Of a DNA stretch of 7,725 bases, positions 1 through 6,176 are shown in pieces (within the stretch, counting starts at the first letter, position 1; each line of letters begins with the position of its first letter). The stretch covers positions 1 through 7,725 of the forward strand of contig JAFQAF010000201.1 of assembly GCA_017400025.1 (NCBI GenBank). Reading direction: 5' to 3'. A program made the position numbers and the translations under genes. This DNA is from Oscillospiraceae bacterium. Its GTDB lineage: Bacteria > Bacillota_A > Clostridia > Oscillospirales > Ruminococcaceae. The notes under the pieces are model-generated. The model saw only the letters and a program-made list of their open reading frames with translations. It had not been told where the DNA came from and ran no database searches.

Positions 1-2135
1 ATTCGCTTCGCATTTTCTTTTTGATCTTCTGCAAAAAGGGTAGACTTATCTATCTTTCTTGCAGCGTCCTGCATATTATTGGCGAGAATACTTGTCGCAT
101 ACACATGTGGAACATTATAGCCACGCTTAACATAACCGGCATTTTCTAATGCAGAAATTGCAGTTTTTACACGTGTATCTATATCCACAACAGAATCATC
201 CCATCCTGCTTGCCTTGCTATTTCCAGAAGAGAACAACAGATAGTTGGGCGCATCCTGGTGAGGTCCTTTATTGCTTTCCATACTTGCTGAATTTCACTA
301 ATACTAAGCTTGGTTTGATTCAACAGTATGAAATGTTTATCCAAGTCATTGTCGTTAAATAAAACATAACATTCTGCTTCCAAAGAAGGGTCACGTCCAG
401 CACGCCCTGCTTCCTGCACGTAATCTTCTAGGGAACTTGAAATGTCAAAATGTACTACTAATTTTACATCCTTTTTATCAACACCCATTCCGAAAGCAGA
501 GGTTGCCACTATAACTTGAATTTCATTCTTTATAAATGCTTCCTGATTAATAACTTTATCAGTAGGATCCATCTTGCCATTGAATGGGCGGGCCTTGAAT
601 CCGTCACTGGTAAGTTTATCCGCAAGATCTTTAGTGCGCTTGGTTCTTGACACATACACAATCGTCGGACAATTTTTCCGCGCTATAAGATCGCGTAATG
701 CATTATATTTTTCTTCGTCGGTTTCTTTATATAAAACAGTATATTTCAGGTTCCGTCGAGCTGCTGAGGTAGCAAATATTTCAAGATCAAGATCTAGCTT
801 TCGTTTAAAATATTCGCAAATATCGCTTATTACTTTTTGTTTTGCGGTTGCAGTAAAACAAGAAACCGGTATAGGTTTTTTATCCTCTTTCTTGTTCTGC
901 AGTTCCTTAATAAAATCACCAATATAAAGGTAGTCTACACGGAAATCCTGTCCCCATGCGGAGAAACAATGTGCTTCATCTATTACGAATCTTGCAATAT
1001 TGCGAGATACAAGCATTCTTTCTATTGTCTTGGAACGTAATTGCTCTGGTGATATATACAACAGTGATGCTGAACCATTAGATATTCTTTCCAGAGCATT
1101 TGCCCTTTCAATAGGATCCAACAAACCATTTACTGTTACAGCGTCTGTTATTCCAATGCTATTGAGGTTATCAACTTGGTCTTTCATCAAAGACTGCAGA
1201 GGAGAAATAACAACGGTTAAACCATGTACAGCTTGCCCCGCCATAAGTGCAGGCAACTGGAAGGTAATGGACTTGCCGCCACCTGTAGGAAAAACTGCCA
1301 AGACAGATTTTCCATCAACAGCCGCTTGTGCTGCTTTTTCTTGCAAAGGTTCACCATTATATGTTCTAAAACTGTCATATCCAAAAATTCTTTTTAAAGC
1401 TTTATGAATATCGAGATTGCCTTTGCAATATTCGCATCCGGATTCACAAGGTGTGCCTCTGAGGTATTTTATAGTATTCTCTACTTTAGGGTAATTTCTG
1501 AGTACCCAAGGAGGAGTTATAGAATGGACATCTTCTGCATTTATTAATGCTAACGCATAAGCGAGTTCTACAGGATAATTATTAATAAGAGGAGCAATAT
1601 TTGAGTTTTCGCATATTTTTCCTTTAAAGTAATCTTTTATGAGTATGTCAACTTTAGAGTCATATGGCTTGAAATTCACATATTCAAAAAATCCTTTGAA
1701 TTCTTTTTTGTTATATAGCAAGCAGCACAAAATGCGTTTCATCTGAGATGGAAGTTCAAAAAATGCATTAACTTCATCATAGAATAACTTTTCTGCTTTT
1801 TTACTGTCATTTACAGGATTATTCAATTCGTCTACTTGCAATTTGTCATCTTTCAACAAACCATGATAAGGACGCTTAGGGAAAAGAATTGGAGATATGT
1901 GAAGTGTATCTATAATAGTAGCATTAATATTGGCGCCGTATTCTTTAAGATATTTGATATCATGATTAACAACATTATGGCCACAAATGAAATCGCTTTT
2001 TGAAATAAAGGCGCAAAATTCCCTTATAGAAGTAGATCTGAATGCACCTCTGTCGCTGCTTACTGCTCCTATATCGTGTATTTTTTTATCATCGATACCA
2101 ACTTCTGTATCAAAAAATACAATAGATTTTGCCAT
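1..2135 (-). CDS. DnaQ-like exonuclease / RecQ helicase fusion, C-terminally cut by window edge
   Basis: Predicted ATP-dependent 3'-5' DNA helicase of the RecQ family with an N-terminal exonuclease domain, probably acting in DNA repair or recombination. I translated 711 codons from the ATG at 2135 without a stop; the frame runs off the left edge. Residues 1-125 form a DEDD-type nuclease fold: FFDTE (D9, E11), GHNVVNHD (around residues 52-59) and a third motif ending in D110. Residues 230-244 hold C-x3-C-x2-C-x6-H. The RecQ core follows: a Q-motif-like stretch (FGYDSFR, Q265), Walker A FPTGGGKS (K288), DEAHCFSAWGQDFR (386-399), SCFTATAK (motif III), and motif VI QEAGRAGRD (574-582). Residues 605-685 look like an RQC/winged-helix region. 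The start is supported by AAGG nine bases upstream (2145-2148). The fusion order resembles Werner-type proteins. It is transcribed away from the other genes. The helicase call is firm; nuclease activity is inferred. Confidence 0.93.
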   Translation of the reverse strand, partial: MAKSIVFFDTEVGIDDKKIHDIGAVSSDRGAFRSTSIREFCAFISKSDFICGHNVVNHDIKYLKEYGANINATIIDTLHISPILFPKRPYHGLLKDDKLQVDELNNPVNDSKKAEKLFYDEVNAFFELPSQMKRILCCLLYNKKEFKGFFEYVNFKPYDSKVDILIKDYFKGKICENSNIAPLINNYPVELAYALALINAEDVHSITPPWVLRNYPKVENTIKYLRGTPCESGCEYCKGNLDIHKALKRIFGYDSFRTYNGEPLQEKAAQAAVDGKSVLAVFPTGGGKSITFQLPALMAGQAVHGLTVVISPLQSLMKDQVDNLNSIGITDAVTVNGLLDPIERANALERISNGSASLLYISPEQLRSKTIERMLVSRNIARFVIDEAHCFSAWGQDFRVDYLYIGDFIKELQNKKEDKKPIPVSCFTATAKQKVISDICEYFKRKLDLDLEIFATSAARRNLKYTVLYKETDEEKYNALRDLIARKNCPTIVYVSRTKRTKDLADKLTSDGFKARPFNGKMDPTDKVINQEAFIKNEIQVIVATSAFGMGVDKKDVKLVVHFDISSSLEDYVQEAGRAGRDPSLEAECYVLFNDNDLDKHFILLNQTKLSISEIQQVWKAIKDLTRMRPTICCSLLEIARQAGWDDSVVDIDTRVKTAISALENAGYVKRGYNVPHVYATSILANNMQDAARKIDKSTLFAEDQKENAKR

Positions 2136-2190
2136 AATGAGTTACCTTTTTTTATAAAGATTAAGACTGTATATTGCTATATTTAATTAT

Positions 2191-2219
2191 ATTATTACAT
2201 AATATTTACAGCATTTCAA
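2191..2219 (-). promoter_or_regulatory. Candidate sigma-A-type promoter for the exonuclease-RecQ gene
   Basis: On the minus strand TTGAAA (2214-2219) is followed after exactly 17 bases by AATAAT (2191-2196), preceded by TG one base upstream as in an extended -10 element. This would start transcription near 2184 and give a leader of about 50 bases before the ATG at 2135. The surroundings are so AT-rich that chance matches are common, so this is a candidate only. Confidence 0.4.
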
Positions 2220-2254
2220 TTTATTTGCAAAAAAGCCCTGTGTAATATTAATTA

Positions 2255-2604
2255 TTGCACAAAGACTATCTCAATATAATCAATAAAATATCAATTCTTG
2301 AAATCAAAAAGGTGGGTGGCGGAACAAAGGCCGATTCCGAGATATCTATCGCTACTAAACACTATACTGAGCATATAGAATCTTTTGAAAAATTGCTTAT
2401 AAATCAAATCAACCTTATTGAGCCGACTGTCGTAATATGCTTAGGTAGACATAATGGTGCCTGCATCAGCGAATTGTCAAAAAAAGCATCAGAGCAGAAT
2501 ATAATAATGTTCCTTGGATTGATGGATATCATCACCAATATTCATCAAATGATAATTTTTATTATAGTCCAATTAGAAAATATATAGAGACATTAAAAAA
2601 ATAA
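2255..2604 (+). pseudogene. Frameshifted, 5'-truncated remnant resembling uracil-DNA-glycosylase superfamily
   Basis: Two overlapping frames together read as one protein tail. The first (from TTG at 2255, no ribosome binding site) contains IKKVGGGTKAD and then INLIEPTVVICLG, a pattern I associate with small UDG-fold proteins of Firmicutes (conserved K-K-x-G-G-G, then 'hydrophobic-x-P-x-hydrophobic-I-C-x-G'). The second, one base back, reads SIRAEYNNVPWIDGYHHQYS and ends at TAA 2602-2604; its YHH would sit where UDG-like proteins have an H-P-S-type motif. The frames join inside the A7 run at 2479-2485: adding one A, or a -1 slip there, gives a continuous reading. The usual N-terminal active-site segment has no counterpart between 2136 and 2254. 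I infer a decayed gene. The family assignment is from memory of motifs and is moderate; the frameshift is seen directly. Confidence 0.6.
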
Positions 2605-2677
2605 CTGCAAATTTCTCTATCTAGGTGTTATACATACAGAAAATATCAGTTAACGATATATGACTAAAAGATGATAT

Positions 2678-2714
2678 AATAGTAACCCCCCGGCAAAGCC
2701 GGGGGGTTACTATT
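2678..2714. terminator. Perfect 17-bp GC-cored hairpin, probable terminator
   Basis: The arms 2678-2694 and 2698-2714 are exact reverse complements: an 8-bp AT-rich outer stem, then CCCCCCGGC pairing with GCCGGGGGG around an AAA loop. The symmetric AATAGTAA/TTACTATT flanks would allow use from either strand, but the T-tract on the plus side is short (2713-2716). It lies 73 bases after the pseudogene stop at 2604, so it could end transcription from that remnant. A mobile palindromic repeat is the alternative. Confidence 0.65.
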
Positions 2715-2811
2715 TTGAAGTTTTATTCTTGAATTAAATTACAAGTATTTTCTGAACAAAGCTATATTATTTTGAACGATTTCATTTAGCACAAAAAATT
2801 AGTTCTCAAAA

Positions 2812-3189
2812 ATGTATATAAAAATACAGTTATTTCTTCTTTATGACAGGCATTTATCAAATATTGCCATTAAAATTTCCCAAAAGGGCGAAAGTTTTTA
2901 TCCTCTGTATGATAATGGCCGCAGTCTTTTCTATGAAGACACTGAAGAAATGGTAGAAAAAGCCTGCGAGGATGTTGCTCTGTATGCCACAAGTTTTGGT
3001 TACAGTGGCACCTATTATGATTATTTACAGGATGTTGCTGTTGACACAGATTTATCGAAACTTGTAAATCTGGATATTTCTTCAGAAGAAATTGAAGCTA
3101 TACTTGTAGAATCCGGTTTCAAAGGTTATCGCCTGAATGGAGCTAAAATTTGGATAATGAAGGCAATTCAAGAAATTAAAAAATTATAA
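2812..3189 (+). pseudogene. C-lobe remnant of a HipA-like kinase
   Basis: This open frame of 125 codons begins with MYIKIQLFLLYDRHLSN and soon has FYPLYDNGRSLF. DRHxxN (D12, N17) followed about 20 residues later by YDNG (D34) matches the catalytic loop and the metal-binding Asp of HipA-fold kinases (E. coli HipA has TDGHAKN, then FYD) and of related phosphatidylinositol-kinase-like families. The remaining ~85 residues are mostly helical and acidic and carry no motif I recognise. Nothing corresponding to the kinase N-lobe (nucleotide-binding loop and Lys) precedes it: the frame is stopped by TAG at 2800-2802, no ribosome binding site precedes the ATG, and only 97 bases separate it from the hairpin at 2678-2714. 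I infer a 5'-truncated gene that cannot be an active kinase alone. A small intact protein reusing this lobe is less likely. No HipB-like partner is visible. Confidence 0.6.
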
Positions 3190-3222
3190 TTTTTATTGTC
3201 TAAATCTATATATACAACCATA

Positions 3223-3276
3223 AGAATTATACAAATTCTATAGAATTGATTTAACAGTACGAAATCAGTACGAAAT
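3223..3276. repeat. Short palindrome and tandem repeat cluster
   Basis: AGAATT (3223-3228), AATTCT (3234-3239) and AGAATT (3242-3247) alternate in orientation, and 3234-3247 is a perfect 14-bp palindrome (AATTCTATAGAATT). Directly after it, CAGTACGAAAT occurs twice in tandem (3255-3265 and 3266-3276). The stretch 3190-3349 holds no convincing gene in any frame. The repeats could be operator-like sites, a former attachment site or chance in AT-rich DNA; no function can be assigned. Confidence 0.45.
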
Positions 3277-3349
3277 TTATAAAATATTTGATTTTATCAG
3301 TAAAATAAAGAAAAAATGAAAGTGGATGACCGATTTCCCCTTTGTCCAC

Positions 3350-3384
3350 AAAAAAGCGTATACACCATTTAAGTGTATACGCTT
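3350..3384 (-). terminator. Rho-independent terminator reading leftward
   Basis: The arms 3354-3365 and 3373-3384 (AAGCGTATACAC and its reverse complement) form a perfect 12-bp stem with a 7-base loop. On the minus strand the stem is followed by a T6 run (A6 at 3350-3355 on the plus strand, partly inside the stem). It lies just beyond the TAA of the dehydrogenase remnant (3392-3394). As no other minus-strand gene end lies closer, it is the likely 3' end of the hydrogenase operon transcript. Confidence 0.8.
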
Positions 3385-3391
3385 ACTTATT

Positions 3392-3541
3392 TTATTCTAC
3401 TATCATTACTTTAAGTGATATATCTGCATTATCTGCTATTCTGAATGCTTCTTCTGCATTTTCAAAAGGGATTTCGTGAGAAATCATGCGTTCTGCAAGT
3501 GAATGGTCTTTGCTGAGGATCCTTATTTTCGTCTGGTGTGG
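3392..3541 (-). pseudogene. C-terminal tail of a zinc-type (medium-chain) alcohol dehydrogenase
   Basis: The minus strand reads about 50 codons ending at TAA (3392-3394). They include LSKDHSLAERMISHEIPFEN, then AEEAFRIADNADISLKVMI. This matches the usual end of zinc-dependent medium-chain dehydrogenases (sorbitol or threonine dehydrogenase type), where a 'lIThxFPLexxxEAF' segment is followed by 'xIKVxI'. The catalytic zinc-binding and Rossmann domains, normally about 300 residues upstream, are absent: the recognisable tail begins within a few bases of the hydrogenase stop codon (3544-3546), in a different frame. I infer that a deletion or recombination removed the first part of the gene and placed its end beside the hydrogenase gene. 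There is no ribosome binding site or plausible independent start. The exact left limit of homology (near 3520-3541) is uncertain. Confidence 0.7.
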
Positions 3542-3543
3542 AT

Positions 3544-4992
3544 TTATTTTATGACGGAAATAGCTTCAGAAATTGTTTTTTCAAGGGCTTCTTTGCCGTA
3601 TTTGTCTACTTCAGCTTTATTTTTTGCACCATGTGTAAGACAGCCGGCACCGCCGATACAGCCACCAAGACAAGCCATACCTTCGATGAAGTTGGCATCC
3701 AGAACACCTTTTCTCTTTTTCAAAAGAGCAATACGGCATTCTTCTATGCCGTTGCAGGCAACTGCTTTCAGAGGGAAGTCTTCCAGTCCCTGTTCTTTCA
3801 ATGCCTGAACAACTGCGTCTGACAGTCCACCGCTACGTGCAAAAATCCTGCCGTAGTATGATGCATTATCCAGCACATCTTCTTCCAGAGTTGTGATATC
3901 CATAGCTTTACTGTCAAAGAGAGCCTGCAGTTCTTCAAATGTAAGAACAGCATCAACATATGGTTTTGCTTTTTCCAGCTGTGCTTCAGCTTTTTTAGCT
4001 GTACATGGTCCGATAAATATTGCTTTTGCGCCTGGGTCAGTTTTCTTTATGTATTTTGAAATCTCAACCATAGGTGAAAGGTTGTGTGAAATATGCTGGG
4101 CAAGATCAGGAAATTCTGATTTTATGTAAGAAACAAATGCCGGACAACAGGAACTTGTAAGGAATCCCTTTTCTGTAAGCTCTCTTGCTTCGCTCATTGC
4201 AACCAGGTCTGCGCCCAGTGCTGCTTCAACAACTGTATGGAATCCAAGTTCTTTCAGACCTTTAATAACCTGACCCAGTTTTGCATAGGAGAACTGGCTG
4301 GAAATAGATGGTGCGACAACAGCGTAAACTTTATATTTTGTGTTGTTTTCGCTGCGTTTGATAAGGTCGATAACATTGAGGATATATGATTTGTCAGAAA
4401 TAGCACCAAATGGGCACCGGTAAACACATGCACCGCAGGATGTGCACTTTTCGTCGTTGATAGCTGCTGCACCATCAACATTGATATCGATAGCTTTTAC
4501 CTTACATGCTACCTGACATGGACGTTTTCGGTTTGTAATAGCTGAATATGGGCATACTTCTGCACATTTGCCACATTCAATGCATTTTGTCTTATCAATA
4601 TGAGCTACATGGTTGTGGTCAAAGGATATTGCACCTCTTGGGCACACATCTTCACAACGGTGAGCCAGACAGCCACGGCAGGAATCAGTTACTGAATAAC
4701 CAGCTGCCGGACATTCATCGCAGGCAATGTCGATTACTTGAATAACATTTGGGTTTGTAGGGTCACCGCCCATTGCAATTTTCACTCGTTCACCCAGAAT
4801 AGCTCTTTCTTTGTAAACACAGCATCTCATAGTTGGCTCTTTGCCGGGAACGATGGCTTTTGGAATATCCATTACGTTTTCCAACAAGGTGTCATTCCAT
4901 GCGTGACGGGCCACTTCACGAAGAACTTTGTATTTCAGGTACTGTACTTTAGTATCAAATTTTCGTACTACTTTTTTATCAAAACTTTCCAC
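3544..4992 (-). CDS. [FeFe] hydrogenase, ferredoxin type (group-B-like), catalytic
   Basis: A complete 482-residue iron-only hydrogenase catalysing reversible H2 formation, presumably with reduced ferredoxin in the cytoplasm; no signal peptide or membrane segment is seen. N-terminal Fe-S motifs: C105-x2-C-x4-C-x3-CP, CIECGKCAEVCP (137-148) and CTSCGACVYRCP (183-194), plus an extra C159-x3-C163. The H-cluster domain (about 220-450) has L1 SSCCPAF (C283 ligand; C282 is the usual proton-transfer Cys), L2 IGPCTAKKAE (C330) and L3 EGMACLGGCIGG (C441, C445), so all four ligands are present. GPC instead of MPC in L2, and TSSCCPAF in L1, fit group B rather than the classic group A (CpI-like) enzymes. 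The start is GTG at 4992, with AAGGAG at 4999-5004 six bases upstream. The gene follows the phosphatase after 11 bases, and its ribosome site overlaps the phosphatase stop. Maturases HydE/F/G are not in the window. Confidence 0.95.
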   Translation of the reverse strand: MESFDKKVVRKFDTKVQYLKYKVLREVARHAWNDTLLENVMDIPKAIVPGKEPTMRCCVYKERAILGERVKIAMGGDPTNPNVIQVIDIACDECPAAGYSVTDSCRGCLAHRCEDVCPRGAISFDHNHVAHIDKTKCIECGKCAEVCPYSAITNRKRPCQVACKVKAIDINVDGAAAINDEKCTSCGACVYRCPFGAISDKSYILNVIDLIKRSENNTKYKVYAVVAPSISSQFSYAKLGQVIKGLKELGFHTVVEAALGADLVAMSEARELTEKGFLTSSCCPAFVSYIKSEFPDLAQHISHNLSPMVEISKYIKKTDPGAKAIFIGPCTAKKAEAQLEKAKPYVDAVLTFEELQALFDSKAMDITTLEEDVLDNASYYGRIFARSGGLSDAVVQALKEQGLEDFPLKAVACNGIEECRIALLKKRKGVLDANFIEGMACLGGCIGGAGCLTHGAKNKAEVDKYGKEALEKTISEAISVIK

Positions 4993-4998
4993 AATATA

Positions 4999-5004
4999 CT
5001 CCTT
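4999..5004 (-). promoter_or_regulatory. Ribosome binding site fixing a GTG start
   Basis: The minus strand reads TAAAGGAGTATATTGTGG: a strong AAGGAG six bases before GTG (4992-4990), its first A shared with the stop codon of the phosphatase gene (TAA, 5006-5004). This selects GTG as the hydrogenase start and suggests that the ribosome finishing the phosphatase reinitiates here. Confidence 0.8.
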
Positions 5005-6176
5005 TAAAAATAACTGACTTTAATACGTTTACCCATCTGGCGAAGACATTTGGACAGTTCTTCAACCAGATTCATTTTAATATTGAAATTTATTGGCAGG
5101 TCCGGGTTCTGATGAGCCGGATTTATAGCCCTGCCCACATAGAAATTTATATCTGTGGCTTCTTCAAACAGCAGACGGCTGATAAGAGATGCACCGTCTT
5201 TTTTAAAGTTCCAGTGCTCGTAGTATTTGTTTTCACCCAGATAATCCTTTGCATATTCCAGCACTTTGTTGACAGTGATTACACCTTCTGTTACAAGATC
5301 CACCCCTTCGATTTCAGCAATAGGAGGAACATCTGAGTGTTCGAAATTCAGACTGGCTTTCACTGTTTTCCCCAGATATTTTGCCGCTATTGACGATGTG
5401 GTGCCGCCACATACAATATGTTTGCCTTCTTTGGAGAAAAACAGCGACATCATTCTGTTTGCATCATCACGGTTTGACGGTGGGCCAAACAGCATATTCA
5501 TTGGCTCTCTTTTTCTTATTTTTACTATACAGGCCGTAGCATCATCACCTGGTTTTTCGCCATATAATCTGTTGCACTCATCCACCAGGATAGTAGACAG
5601 GTTTTTGGCTGTATAGCCTGCCGGAGCCATGGTCTCAAGAAATTCTATAATATCTTCCCTCTTCCAGCCAAAATTGTAAGCTGTGCCGATACCTGCATGA
5701 GGACAGCCGTCGCTCATCGCAACAAAGATATCATTTTCTCTGAGCTGGATAACAGATTTGAAAACACGCTTGCCGCCTATATTCATTTCTGTTTTGGCAT
5801 ATTCATAGTTCTTTTCATTGCGGATAATAACCACATGAGGATTATCATACTGGAAGATTTCAGCAGTATGATTGTCCACAATGCGTATTATTGTAAATGT
5901 GGAATAGGCCACACCGCGCAGAGAACATACCGGCAGTGTATCTGCAATGGTACCTACACATTCTTCAATCGGAAGACCTGCGGCCATCATTGTGGATAAG
6001 ATTTTTGAAGTAAGCGTAGACAAAATGCTTGCTTTTACGCCACTTCCCAAACCGTCAGACAAAACAATTATTGTAGATCCATCTTCTACTTCTACCACTT
6101 CAACATGGTCACCACACAACTGTTCACCATAATGATTGATACTTTTGTATCCGATATCTGCACATAAATCATTCAT
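5004..6176 (-). CDS. SpoIIE/PP2C-type serine phosphatase with hydrogenase-associated C-terminal domain
   Basis: A 390-residue predicted metal-dependent protein serine/threonine phosphatase, cytoplasmic. Residues 1-222 carry the PPM/SpoIIE signature: GD (D23), LSDGLGSGVKA (D41, G42), MSDGCPHAG (D156) and GDDATACIV (D211, D212), the Asp residues that bind the two metals in this fold. Residues 225-390 form a second region that I know only from hydrogenase-associated members of the family; it contains FGPPSNRDD, VCGGTTSSIAAKYLG and FYVGRAINPAHQNPDLP and has no function I can name. The ATG at 6176 overlaps the upstream gene by 8 bases (ATGAATGA), with AAGGAG ten bases before it (6187-6192), implying translational coupling with the sensor-like protein. 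By position it is the output module of that protein: it would dephosphorylate an unidentified partner, perhaps an anti-sigma-factor antagonist or a metabolic protein. No kinase partner is in the window. Confidence 0.88.
   Translation of the reverse strand: MNDLCADIGYKSINHYGEQLCGDHVEVVEVEDGSTIIVLSDGLGSGVKASILSTLTSKILSTMMAAGLPIEECVGTIADTLPVCSLRGVAYSTFTIIRIVDNHTAEIFQYDNPHVVIIRNEKNYEYAKTEMNIGGKRVFKSVIQLRENDIFVAMSDGCPHAGIGTAYNFGWKREDIIEFLETMAPAGYTAKNLSTILVDECNRLYGEKPGDDATACIVKIRKREPMNMLFGPPSNRDDANRMMSLFFSKEGKHIVCGGTTSSIAAKYLGKTVKASLNFEHSDVPPIAEIEGVDLVTEGVITVNKVLEYAKDYLGENKYYEHWNFKKDGASLISRLLFEEATDINFYVGRAINPAHQNPDLPINFNIKMNLVEELSKCLRQMGKRIKVSYF

Noticed and set aside
574..1407. Plus-strand open frames of 67-135 codons
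   Set aside because: They lie antisense to the well-supported exonuclease-RecQ gene, lack ribosome sites and show no domain-like composition; they are shadows.
2255..2587. Intact 110-codon gene from TTG 2255 to the stop at 2587
   Set aside because: No ribosome binding site; the last ~25 codons read as noise while the neighbouring frame is coherent to 2604.
3255..3276. CRISPR-like repeats
   Set aside because: Two adjacent 11-base copies without spacers; no further units nearby.
3190..3350. tRNA or small RNA gene in the gene-free strip
   Set aside because: No cloverleaf arms, no GC-rich structured core and no terminator oriented for it on the plus strand.
4254..4481. Minus-strand open frame inside the hydrogenase gene
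   Set aside because: Overlaps the Fe-S region of the hydrogenase in another frame, with no motif or ribosome site.
3503..5999. Many plus-strand open frames opposite the hydrogenase and phosphatase genes
   Set aside because: All are opposite genes with clear catalytic motifs; Cys/Phe-rich translations are typical of antisense reading.
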